64,000 bases of DNA, from contig DGQP01000016.1 in the NCBI GenBank assembly GCA_002400415.1, positions 1 to 64,000 on the forward strand. The letters are read 5' to 3'. Of the stretch, positions 1 to 8,100 are shown in pieces (positions within the stretch are counted from its first letter, which is position 1; every line of letters starts with the position of its first letter). Under the pieces are notes generated by a model that did not search any database, was not told where the DNA came from, and saw only the letters and a program-made list of their open reading frames with translations. The translations under genes and the position numbers were made by a program. Source of the stretch: Chitinophagaceae bacterium UBA4411 (GTDB lineage Bacteria > Bacteroidota > Bacteroidia > Chitinophagales > Chitinophagaceae).

Positions 1-7
1 CTACGGT

Positions 8-502
8 TTAACGGGGAGCTTTCATATCCATATCCGGTAAATCTTTAATTCCTAATTGAAGTAATTCATTAGTAAATGAATCCCATCCTGATAATGGTGG
101 TTTATAAATATGCTTTGAGATTATTGTATCAATGTACTTAGATCTGGAGCTATCTCCTTTGAAATAGTAAGTAATTTGCTCAGCTTCCCATTTGTTATTA
201 TTTCTTTTTAAAAGAAACAACTGGCTTGTATCAAAAAAATCATATATACTCCACACCCTAATTTACAATTGATTATACCCACTATCTATATCATCAATGT
301 CAAGTTTATTTACCATTCTATTTATAAATCCATAAATATTTTTAACCTTCCCATTGGGATACTTTGGAAGGTCTCTTATAAATGAATCTGAAATATTAAT
401 TACAATATCCTGGTCTGACCTTTTTTGACTTTTACAGGAACATAAAAAAAATAAAAGAAAAGTAGATAAAAAAAAGAAGACGCTATTTTTCATATAAGCC
501 AT
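8..502 (-). pseudogene. Lipoprotein gene interrupted by one in-frame TAA (immunity-like)
   Basis: Two open stretches, 263-502 (79 aa) and 8-256 (82 aa), lie in the same frame and are separated only by TAA at 263-265 and two sense codons. Read through, they give one protein of about 164 aa. It starts with a hydrophobic leader and a lipobox (LFFLCSC, Cys near residue 23) and continues through YNQL-stop-IRVWSIYDFFDTS without a break in character. This suggests a recent nonsense mutation in a lipoprotein, or a base-call error. It is the last cassette of the RHS tip array, just after repeat copy A, so it may be an orphan immunity protein for a lost tip. No family was recognised. The second part could only start alone at GTG 256, which is unlikely. 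Confidence 0.6.
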
Positions 503-557
503 TTTTTAACTGACATTAGTTATATCAGAACTTACGCCACACATAGTTGTGTATCGG

Positions 558-729
558 GCCGAGGCTGGCAAACCCAGCCACAGGCGCTGGAGGTTAGTTT
601 GCAACTACCGGCTTCTTACAAAAAATATAAATCAACACAACAAACAAAAAGACAAACTCTTCGAGTTTGATACTTCGTTGTAAACGAAGCATAACAACCC
701 TAAAGTTTTAGATTTATCAAAGAGCAGAA
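558..729 (-). repeat. RHS cassette-boundary repeat, copy A
   Basis: About 172 bp nearly identical to copy C (3596-3783) and close to copy B (1317-1500). Order on the + strand: a GC-rich inverted repeat (GGCTGG..CCAGCC), a segment containing TTAGTTTGCAACTACCGGC, an A-rich stretch, palindrome 1 (AAACTC ttc GAGTTT, 654-668), GAT, palindrome 2 (CTTCGTT gta AACGAAG, 673-689), then ATAACAACCC. On the minus strand, the direction of the toxin genes, palindrome 1 is followed by a T-rich run, so it may also act as a terminator. It separates the DUF1493 cassette from the interrupted lipoprotein. The end that carries CTCAGGACAACTG in the other copies is degraded here. Confidence 0.85.
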
Positions 730-790
730 GACTACGAACAATCGGGGGCGTAATTTTTTTTATTAAAGTAACGATGACGGGCTTTTATTA

Positions 791-1120
791 TTATTCTCGA
801 CTATTTATCACCTCATCATCTAACCGGGCTGCTATTATTGCTTTTTCAAGATGACCAACCGTAAAAGGTTTAACTATTCTATTCTCCAAACTAAAAATAC
901 CGGGTTCATCATAAAGGTATTTTGCAAAATTGAAGTCAGCTATATCAACATTATACCTTTTGCTAAAAGCAACTATTAAGTCATCTGCATCCCCTCCTGC
1001 AACACCTAAATCATCTTCGATTAAGGTTGCTCTGGTAATTGATACATCATATCTCCCAACCTGTTGAGCTACAAATGAAGCTAATTCTTCAAAGCGATTT
1101 TCATTTTCAGTATTACTCAT
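791..1120 (-). CDS. DUF1493 family protein, putative immunity protein of a lost Hint/RHS tip
   Basis: 109 aa, soluble, no signal peptide. The segment IEDDLGVAGGDADDLI followed by FSKRYNVDIADF is typical of DUF1493, a small acyl-carrier-like family often found beside polymorphic toxins. The biochemical role of the family is not established. ATG at 1118-1120 overlaps the stop of the upstream Hint-tip fragment (1117-1119) by the classic ATGA arrangement, so the two were co-translated as a toxin/immunity-type pair. It lies between repeat copies A and B, as one cassette of the RHS array. Family assignment is fairly sure; the immunity role is inferred from position. Confidence 0.7.
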   Translation of the reverse strand: MSNTENENRFEELASFVAQQVGRYDVSITRATLIEDDLGVAGGDADDLIVAFSKRYNVDIADFNFAKYLYDEPGIFSLENRIVKPFTVGHLEKAIIAARLDDEVINSRE

Positions 1121-1329
1121 TTTTCGTTTGTTTCAGTATTCTTAGACTTCTTTGCATCTTCCTCTTCCTTGATTCCGGGAATGTCCTTGTTATGAACAAG
1201 TATCGTACTGGCTGTTACAAAATAGTTATGATTGCCACTTACTTTCATGTTATAAACAATAACTGTTATACTAACTTGCTTTATTGCTGTTATCACAACC
1301 CATTCGCCAGCGGAGACCGAGGCTGGCAA
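1117..1329 (-). pseudogene. Remnant of an RHS tip with the C-terminal end of a Hint (autoprocessing) domain
   Basis: About 70 codons. The segment VYNMKVSGNHNYFVTAS followed by ILVHNK is the C-terminal block of Hint/intein-like pretoxin domains, where cleavage normally occurs after the HN dipeptide. Only a short tail of charged residues (KDIPGIKEEEDAKK...) follows instead of a toxin domain, so the effector is missing or very short. Upstream the frame runs straight into repeat copy B at about 1317, meaning the RHS core and the N-terminal Hint half are gone. The apparent start is a product of that junction. Its frame through the repeat differs from that of the orphan tip at 2279-3619, because copy B is 2 bp shorter in the CCC tract. 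Confidence 0.6.
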
Positions 1330-1500
1330 ACAGCCACAGGCGGTGGAGGTTAGTTTGCAACTACCGGCTTCTTACAAAAAATATAATCAACACAACAAAT
1401 AAAAAGACAAACTCTTCGAGTTTGATATTTAGTTACAAACTAAATATAGCTTTCCTGAATTTTTAAATTTATCAAAGAACAGAACACTCAGGACAACTGA
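1317..1500 (-). repeat. RHS cassette-boundary repeat, copy B (variant palindrome 2)
   Basis: Same layout as copies A and C. Palindrome 1 is identical (AAACTC ttc GAGTTT, 1409-1423). Palindrome 2 has a different sequence with full pairing: ATTTAGTT aca AACTAAAT (1427-1445) replaces CTTCGTT gta AACGAAG. The last bases, ACTCAGGACAACTGAG, abut the relic of a helix-turn-helix gene on the + strand. The GC-rich arm is 2 bp shorter than in A and C, which shifts the reading frame into the adjacent tip. Confidence 0.85.
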
Positions 1501-1626
1501 GGGCTTAAAGATACTGCCATGCTTAGAAGGCTCAACGATATTTCTGCTTTGCCTGATAAAGACAGGGAACATATTCTCTACACTATTGACGGGCTGATTA
1601 AATCGGCAATGCTGCAAGCTCTCTAA
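1501..1626 (+). pseudogene. C-terminal relic of an Xre-family HTH regulator
   Basis: The + strand frame 1501-1626 encodes about 41 residues (LKDTAMLRRLNDISALPDKD, then REHILYTIDGLIKSAMLQAL) ending at TAA 1624-1626, immediately preceded by a stop at 1498-1500. This is the conserved tail of many Bacteroidota Xre-type helix-turn-helix regulators; the DNA-binding N-terminus is absent. It runs opposite to the toxin cassettes, directly after repeat copy B. The paired palindromes in the repeat therefore probably began as the operator/promoter region of such a regulator gene, later reduced by deletion. Confidence 0.6.
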
Positions 1627-1635
1627 AAACATTCC

Positions 1636-1869
1636 TTACTTGGGTTTGATAGTTAAAAGCAAAATGCCCAAAATCAAACAGAAGATGCCTAATACAACAG
1701 AAAAGCCTTTACCGTAATTTCTTATAGGTCTGTAATGAACTAACTGCATCTTAGACTTAAAACCATCTTTCTTTAACCCATTGCTTATAAGCAATACGCC
1801 TACACAAAATAAGAAGATAGCGGTCGCATATAAAGTAAAAGTCTTTGACATCTTATTTCTTTTCTTCAA
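1636..1869 (-). CDS. Small two-helix membrane protein in RHS cassette
   Basis: 77 aa (71 aa if translation starts at the internal Met at 1851). There are two hydrophobic helices, residues about 12-30 (YATAIFLFCVGVLLISNG) and 55-73, joined by a basic loop, so it should sit in the inner membrane. It overlaps the end of the upstream lipoprotein gene (stop at 1853-1855) and is the last gene of the orphan tip cassette. Small membrane proteins in this position often protect against membrane-acting toxins, but no family was recognised; the role is inferred from position only. Confidence 0.55.
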   Translation of the reverse strand: MKKRNKMSKTFTLYATAIFLFCVGVLLISNGLKKDGFKSKMQLVHYRPIRNYGKGFSVVLGIFCLILGILLLTIKPK

Positions 1870-2266
1870 TCACATCCTTTAACAGCTTAAAAGAAAATGT
1901 ATGATTATACGCTGTTGCGTTACACATCACTGTATCCTTATCAAAAGATTGCAACTTGACAAACAATGTATCGCCAGGCTGCAATCCTTCTTCGGCATAA
2001 TAAATTCGTTTAATTATCAAACTATACTCATTGCAGGATACCCAATTCACAAAAGATTCAGAATACAAGTTAGTTCCTGCATATTCAAGTTGAACAGTGT
2101 CTTTTATTAAAAAGAACTTAGAAGTCAATTGCCCATTGGAAGAAAGATATATAAACTTTTGATTGTTCATATACTGTTTGGCACAAGAGCTTCGCTTTGT
2201 AACCGAACATCCTACCATTAACAACACAACAAACAAACCAACATTTATAAAAAATGCTTTTACCAT
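1853..2266 (-). CDS. Putative lipoprotein downstream of orphan RHS tip (immunity candidate)
   Basis: 137 aa with a lipoprotein signal: hydrophobic stretch then lipobox LLMVGCS, Cys at about residue 20. The mature part is beta-rich (FIYLSSNGQLTSKFF, YSLIIKRIYY) with no catalytic motif seen. The gene starts 12 bp after the stop of the orphan RHS tip at 2279 and overlaps the two-helix membrane gene that follows, so the three form one cassette. A lipoprotein immunity partner fits a toxin acting in or from the periplasm. No known family was recognised. Confidence 0.6.
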   Translation of the reverse strand: MVKAFFINVGLFVVLLMVGCSVTKRSSCAKQYMNNQKFIYLSSNGQLTSKFFLIKDTVQLEYAGTNLYSESFVNWVSCNEYSLIIKRIYYAEEGLQPGDTLFVKLQSFDKDTVMCNATAYNHTFSFKLLKDVIEEKK

Positions 2267-2278
2267 TGCATTTATACT

Positions 2279-3619
2279 TTATTGATTTGTTTTAATTGGA
2301 AGTATTATTGGCGGCTTAACGTAAGTATTATCAACCTTTGCCTTATTGTCGTCCGGCTTGATTAGAGGAGCATTGCCTCCACCTGTCATTGTTCCTAATA
2401 GATTTTGAAAGGCTTTTGCCGTCTCTGGATTTACTCCATCTAGAGTAAGAGACAAGCCCGATAATATTGTGCTTGCCTTTTCAACATCACTCATTTTATC
2501 AAAACCAGTCACTTTGAACGTTAATACTCCTTCACTAAATTCAGCTACTGTTTTTACATCATCACTAATCAACTTTTTACCAGTAGCAGCTTCAGAAGCA
2601 CCATTTGTAAGGAAAATAGCTGTGCCGGATAATGTAGTTGGTATTTGGTCAGCAGCTTCCTTATTACCAGATATATCAAAAGCTAATTTCATTGTACCGC
2701 CTGCAACTGTTGCAGAACCTGCCAATCCAACTAATATTGGAGCAGCAGTACCACCAGAAGCAACTAATAGAGTTACTCCTCCGGCTATCGTAATAACATC
2801 TTTTGTAACATTGATTACTGGCTCTGCTTTTTTAGCAAGGTTGGTAGCTACTGCTTGGGTAGTCTTATTTGCTTGGTCAACATTGATACCTGCATATCTA
2901 AACATTGCATTGAACTCCTGCAATTCTAATCCTTCTAAATCAAAGCCTCTTCCCACTTTGTTTTCAGCGTAAGCGTAAGTGCTATTGTAAACATATTTAT
3001 CTGCAAGAGGGTCTACTTGTACAAACCTTCCTATTTGTGGGTCGTGGTTTCTATATCTGAACTGATACCAATTTAATCCTAAGTCATCATCCAATTGTTG
3101 ACCAATGAATTTCTTCTTATTTTCAGGAACACCGTTTAAAGCTTTACTACTGATGCCAGCCATAACTAATCCGAATGGGTAGTAATGTGTTTCCTCCAGT
3201 ATCGCCCCCCTGGTATGCACCACCTGCAAGTTGTCAAAGAACACATTCACCGGGCTCTCGTTGCTTACATAAATATACACATAGCCGTTCTTTTGCGCAA
3301 TCTTGTTCTGTAATTCTGAAAAGTGATCTTTTAGTGCCGGAGTATTGTTCACAGCACTGAATCCTCCCCCACCGGGTACTATCCGGAACTGCTCATCAAA
3401 AAAGATATAGTTGATAAAGGCTTTGGGCCTGTATTGGTAACCGGGATTATCCCTGGCAGGGTCTCCCAGAAATGTTCCCAGCGGGCCGGTAACATTGCCT
3501 ACTCCATTTAACTCCGTAGCTGTGGTATGACCTCCGGATGCTGCGCCCGTGGGTGCCGCCAATATCCCGTTTAGCAGGTCCAGTATGGGAACACGGCCGA
3601 GGCTGGCAAACCCAGCCAC
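2279..3619 (-). CDS. Displaced RHS core fragment with alternative C-terminal tip (orphan tip)
   Basis: About 446 codons from a GTG lying inside repeat copy C. Residues about 10-165 are almost identical to the RHS protein at 5167-9735 (VPILDLLNGILAAPTG through YYPFGL.MAGISSKAL). An RHS core end follows (QIGRFVQVDPLADKYVYN) and then a different tip of roughly 200 aa: hydrophobic stretches (ITIAGGVTLLVASGG, APILVGLAGSATVAGG) and a Thr/Ser-rich segment ending in PPIILPIKTNQ. It has no signal peptide and lacks most of an RHS barrel, so it is unlikely to act alone. It is a silent tip that could replace the resident one by recombination through the 475 bp of shared sequence. Tip activity is unknown; the hydrophobicity hints at a membrane-acting effector. 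Confidence 0.75.
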   Translation of the reverse strand: MAGFASLGRVPILDLLNGILAAPTGAASGGHTTATELNGVGNVTGPLGTFLGDPARDNPGYQYRPKAFINYIFFDEQFRIVPGGGGFSAVNNTPALKDHFSELQNKIAQKNGYVYIYVSNESPVNVFFDNLQVVHTRGAILEETHYYPFGLVMAGISSKALNGVPENKKKFIGQQLDDDLGLNWYQFRYRNHDPQIGRFVQVDPLADKYVYNSTYAYAENKVGRGFDLEGLELQEFNAMFRYAGINVDQANKTTQAVATNLAKKAEPVINVTKDVITIAGGVTLLVASGGTAAPILVGLAGSATVAGGTMKLAFDISGNKEAADQIPTTLSGTAIFLTNGASEAATGKKLISDDVKTVAEFSEGVLTFKVTGFDKMSDVEKASTILSGLSLTLDGVNPETAKAFQNLLGTMTGGGNAPLIKPDDNKAKVDNTYVKPPIILPIKTNQ

Positions 3620-3783
3620 AGGCGCTGGAGGTTAGTTTGCAACTACCGACTTCTTACAAAAAATATAATCAACACAACAAACAAAAAGACAAACTCTTCG
3701 AGTTTGATACTTCGTTGTAAACGAAGCATAACAACCCTAAAGTTTTAGATTTATCAAAGAGCAGAAAGCTCAGGACAACTGGG
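3596..3783 (-). repeat. RHS cassette-boundary repeat, copy C
   Basis: About 188 bp, nearly identical to copy A. Palindrome 1 AAACTC ttc GAGTTT at 3691-3705 and palindrome 2 CTTCGTT gta AACGAAG at 3710-3726; the right end is CTCAGGACAACTGGG. On its left it is fused in frame to the RHS core at GGGAACAC (3587-3594), exactly where similarity to the resident RHS gene (6547-6554) stops. This marks a recombination or insertion junction. Confidence 0.88.
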
Positions 3784-3812
3784 ATTTTGTATTAAAAAAA
3801 TATATTTCTACA

Positions 3813-4190
3813 TCAATATAAAATGCTAATGAACAAAACAACTATTGAAAGAATAAAATAGATATACATCCATCCCTCAAGTTTTCGTTTTTGCTTCTTG
3901 CCAATATCTTCCCATTTGTTTAAAAGATTTAATAATCCGATTTTTTTATATATACGATAGTAGTTAAATACCAATACTGCAAGGAAACCAAACAACAGAA
4001 GCAGCTTATCATAACTCCCTGTCTTTACTTTGAAAGTATCAATCCCAAAAAATATCAGCGAGCTAATATTTAAACAGGGAAACAAGGTTATCACACATAA
4101 CGCATATACTCCTGGAATATCAGATTCCCCCCAACTAATATAACTTTTGTAAACCCGATAAAATATATAGTCAAAAAAATTTGATGCCAT
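3813..4190 (-). CDS. Polytopic membrane protein, immunity-like
   Basis: 125 aa with hydrophobic segments at about 27-48 (VYALCVITLFPCLNISSLI), 60-78 (LLLLFGFLAVLVFNYY) and 107-124 (YIYFILSIVVLFISILY), separated by a basic coiled loop (KKQKRKLEGW). Small membrane proteins of this layout recur beside RHS tips in Bacteroidota and are presumed immunity proteins. It begins 36 bp downstream of the tip fragment at 4227-4532, the natural partner. No named domain was recognised. Confidence 0.6.
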   Translation of the reverse strand: MASNFFDYIFYRVYKSYISWGESDIPGVYALCVITLFPCLNISSLIFFGIDTFKVKTGSYDKLLLLFGFLAVLVFNYYRIYKKIGLLNLLNKWEDIGKKQKRKLEGWMYIYFILSIVVLFISILY

Positions 4191-4226
4191 CGCAGTTGTT
4201 ATTTAAACCTGTATAAAAAAATAAAG

Positions 4227-4611
4227 CTAAAATTTATTGGATAGTATATCACCCCAAGCATTTATGATATGATGTTCATTTTGCCGAATAAACGCTTTTC
4301 TTTCCACCTTCTGCTCTGGTGTCAATTCACCATGACTAACAATCTCTTTAATCAAAAAATATCCCCCAGAAGTTATCCAACCAACACCCGGGATAAACGC
4401 AACACCTCCCATAATCAAATCTGCTGCATTCCCCACATTGATTCCATTACGTTTCATATCCCAAGCAGATATGAAAATCCCGGCAACATTTAAAACAACT
4501 CCGCCAGCCTTTACAGCTTTAAAGAATGCCATGTTTCCAGTTGCGTTCGCAGCAAAAGAACTTTTGCTTAACTGTACAAACTCAGCGGGAACTGAGTGGG
4601 AGAAATGGAAA
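4227..4611 (-). pseudogene. Tip fragment of an RHS-type toxin lacking its core
   Basis: The frame is open from a TGA at about 4612 to the stop at 4227; the first ATG (4532) would give 101 aa. It shows the usual start of an RHS tip (SKSSFAANATGN, then FKAVKAGGVVLNVAGIF), two glycine-rich hydrophobic stretches (DLIMGGVAFIPGVGWITSGG) and an acidic/basic tail (EQKVERKAFIRQNEHHI). No RHS core precedes it: 30 bp upstream the immunity-like lipoprotein of the resident RHS gene ends. It is therefore a tip left behind by an earlier replacement, still paired with a membrane immunity-like gene. Whether it is translated alone is unclear. Confidence 0.55.
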
Positions 4612-4641
4612 AATCAAAAAAGATAGTGAATTGATGTTACC

Positions 4642-5160
4642 TTATCTGTTTTGTAATTTCAAATTCTCTATCCAATCCCTGAACCTTTTTTTGTCTGCGG
4701 AAAGTATTGGTTCAATCGATTTAACTTCACTATCATATCTAACCTCATACTTTAAAAATGCCCATTTATTATTGGCGTACTCAAAATTAAAGGCTGCTGT
4801 ATCAGATGATAATTTTGTTTTCCCCCTTTTCAATTCAATTTTCACGAGCAAAATCCCAATTTTATCTTTAATTGTATCTATTTTATTATTATCTCCAGCC
4901 ATGTAAATAACGATATCACTTTTATGAGATATGCTGTCAAATATGTCATTCAACTCAATTTTTCCTAAATCTAAACCAAAAGAATTTCCAATTCTATCAA
5001 AAGAGGTATCAGTAGTTGGGAAGAAATAGGGATTCTTCTTATAGTATAATAAGATTCCTTTTTCAGATTTCGAATTAGTTTTTTGGGGCGTATTTTGACT
5101 ACAGCTATATAAATTATTTAGAAGTAGGCCAAAAAATAAATACAATTTTATTGTTTTCAT
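4642..5160 (-). CDS. Lipoprotein, candidate immunity protein for the metallopeptidase RHS tip
   Basis: 172 aa. Signal peptide with lipobox LLNNLYSC (Cys about residue 20) predicts a lipid-anchored periplasmic protein. The mature part has no recognised domain; it alternates charged helices (DIFDSISHKSDIVIY) with beta segments and ends with RFRDWIENLKLQNR. It starts 6 bp after the stop of the large RHS gene (5167), so it is co-transcribed with it and is the best candidate for neutralising its metallopeptidase tip. The role is inferred from position only. Confidence 0.65.
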   Translation of the reverse strand: MKTIKLYLFFGLLLNNLYSCSQNTPQKTNSKSEKGILLYYKKNPYFFPTTDTSFDRIGNSFGLDLGKIELNDIFDSISHKSDIVIYMAGDNNKIDTIKDKIGILLVKIELKRGKTKLSSDTAAFNFEYANNKWAFLKYEVRYDSEVKSIEPILSADKKRFRDWIENLKLQNR

Positions 5161-5166
5161 TATTTT

Positions 5167-8100
5167 TTACTTTAATGTTCCGTCAGTATTCTTATCAATT
5201 ATGACATTTATTATGCTTCCACTCTGAATACCATTTTTCATTATATAGTTCCCCCAATTATTCCAGTGTACTTGTGAGACTGGATTACAATTACTATTGG
5301 CCATTATGTCATTCTTAAACCCTTTGTGCGTTTCGCTAACTGTGTATATTGTCCCATCTTTCCATGACTTTGTAACATCTGTATAACGATCACTCAGACC
5401 AAACATGTGCATAATTTCATGTAAACCGGTAGATGGAGATGAAGAGTGAGGATCATTAGCCCCCATAGTTGATTTATGTCCTCCCAATAATTTAGAACCT
5501 TCTTTAACTTTATAAATACCTTTATCCTTATCAAACTCTGTTATTGCTGGCCTGAAATAGGGCTTTGTATTACTGCGAACACTATTATCTTGAAATTCCA
5601 TTATATTATCACCCGTTGGATTGCCATTTTTTGCTGCATCTTCAACTCGTTTTACATCATCATCTGTACCCTCCTTAAACGTAATATTCATACCCATACT
5701 CCATTCCTGACCACTTTCATCAGTATAAGTACCTGAAAATAAATCAGTATTTGCGAGAAAATACATTGCCATTTCTAATACATGCTTTGCTGCATCCTTA
5801 CCTGTAACATAAATTGTTGAAGAAAGTGTGATAGTGTGATTTTCTTTATCAATTCCGACCTTAACATCTTTTCCATCTGGATCGATGAACTTAATCGGGT
5901 TATTTAGGACATAGCAGTAAGGTGATATATCAGGATATTTCTCAACTTTGGGATCAACTTGGAACCATCTTCCTATTTGCCCATCATACATCCTTGCCCC
6001 ATAGTCCGTCCATTCAAGTCCGCTGCCATCAGTAAATTCCTTTCGTTGTTCTTCCTTCCCGTTGTATTTATATTTATTCTCAGGATTTCCAAAACTTAAT
6101 GCCTTACTACTAATCCCCGCCATCGTCAAACCAAACGGATAATAATGCGTCTCTTCCAATATCGCCCCCCTCGTATGCACCACCTGTAAGTTGTCAAAGA
6201 ACACATTTACCGGGCTCTCGTTGCTGACATAAATATACACATAGCCGTTCTTTTGCGCAACCTTGTTCTGTAATTCTGAAAAGTGATCTTTTAACGCCGG
6301 TGTATTGCTTACCGCACTGAACCCGCCACCGCCAGGCACCATCCGGAATTGCTCATCAAAAAAGATATAGTTGATAAAGGCTTTGGGCCTGTATTGGTAA
6401 CCGGGATTATCCCTGGCAGGGTCTCCCAGAAATGTTCCCAGCGGGCCGGTAACATTGCCTACTCCATTTAACTCCGTAGCTGTGGTATGACCTCCGGATG
6501 CTGCACCCGTGGGTGCCGCCAATATCCCGTTTAGCAGATCCAGTATGGGAACACTGGAGTTCACGCCACTGCCCCCTGTATTATTGGTATTGTAATAACT
6601 TTTACCAAATATGTCAATCCTGTCTCCCGCCATTACCTTTAGTGTGATCCCTAAACCAGTTTTGTTATTTGCAACACTGCTGTTGAGCTTGTACAAGCGC
6701 TGGCTGTTGCTGGCTGAAAATCCTGCATCAGGCGGATTGTTACCAATCCCGTTATCGTTGGTATATGCAGGAAGGCCGCCCACATTAGATGCTAATTCGA
6801 TTTTAGTCGGGTCAATGGTATAATAATTATCTTCTATGTTGATCTTGGCCGTCTCAAGGCTCGCCACCGGGTAGATATCTTTTTTCTGCTCATCCGTTAA
6901 TAGCATCCGCACATTCCCCAAATGATCTTTGAGCATGTAATCATATTCGTAACCGGCAGCACTGCCACCAGGTACGGCTTCTTTAAACCGTATCCGGCCC
7001 TCTTCATGACCAATAAATTGTAGCTTATCGGTATAATTAAATTCATCAGGAATCCATCCTGTAAATGGGCTCACCCTGTAGAAAATAATCTTTGATTCAT
7101 ATACCGCTCCGCCCAGGTAGGTGGTCTCTGTTGTTTTATAGTAGTTTTCGCCGGTCGGCTCATACACTGTCTTTTTCAGTTTATTGCCTGCTGCATCATA
7201 GGTGTAACTGATCCCTCCCTTACCGGTCACCGTGATGGTTTGTGGTAAATTCAGGTGATTGTATACAATACTGCTGATCGCTTTATTATTATCCAGGTTC
7301 AGGTTCCCGTTCACATCATAACTATAGTCTGTGACCGCATCAAATTGCGCTTGAGAACTTCCGGGAACCAGTGCCGCTTTGGCGGCGGTTTGCGGGTGGG
7401 TGGTGGCTGTTCTGAAGTCTCCCAGCAGTGTAGTGGCATCGTTATTAAAGTCCGTTACACTTTTTAGCTTATTGCTTCCGGTTATATAGGTATACTTTAA
7501 ATTATCTATCTGCACACTGCCGGTGATCTTTAAACCCCATTGCTGCATCTGCTTGATGTTCCCATTAAAATCATACGCGGTATTGGGATCCGCCCCGTCC
7601 CCCATCTTTATGTTGTAGTTGACAAGGCTGTTGCCCCAGCTGCTGCCATTATCATTTTGCTCAAAATCACCTTTTAGTAACCGGTTAGCGGCATCATATT
7701 CAAAATCATATTTACGCCGGATCTTATCCCCCTTGCTTTTCCAGATCATCCCGTTAATGTTCCCGTTAAATTCACCATTATTGCTACCCGCTAAAAAGTT
7801 CCTGTTTGCCTTATTGGTTAGTTTATCATAACCCAGTTCAAAGCCAAAATACCGGTCTGCATCAGTCATTTCAGTAAGAAAATCCCGGTTTACGCCCAGC
7901 ACCCAGCCACGGATATTATAATCATAGGCCAGTGTCTCCAGCGGGTTTGTCGTATAGTTGCCGTTAATATCTTTGGTTTTACCGATGCCTTTAGTTTTCA
8001 GCTGACCCAGTTTATCATAAGCCAGTGTGGCAATCTCCACTTCGGGCTTATTCACTGTTGCGCCATTCACTGTACTATTGATAGTCTTTTTAGTGCTTAG

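Noticed and set aside
263..265. Programmed readthrough or recoding of the TAA in the split lipoprotein
   Set aside because: Selenocysteine and pyrrolysine use TGA and TAG, no structured context was seen, and a nonsense mutation or sequence error is simpler.
1039..1353. + strand open frame of about 104 codons
   Set aside because: Antisense to the Hint remnant, DUF1493 start and repeat B; composition is not protein-like and it crosses a repeat boundary.
558..3783. Cassette repeats as integron attC sites
   Set aside because: Toxin/immunity cassettes separated by palindromic repeats suggested integron cassettes, but the ends do not fit the RYYYAAC/GTTRRRY core pair, repeat position relative to genes differs, and no integrase gene is present.
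558..3783. Repeats as CRISPR units
   Set aside because: Only three copies of about 170-190 bp, 0.6-2 kb apart, separated by genes; no short regular spacers and no cas genes.
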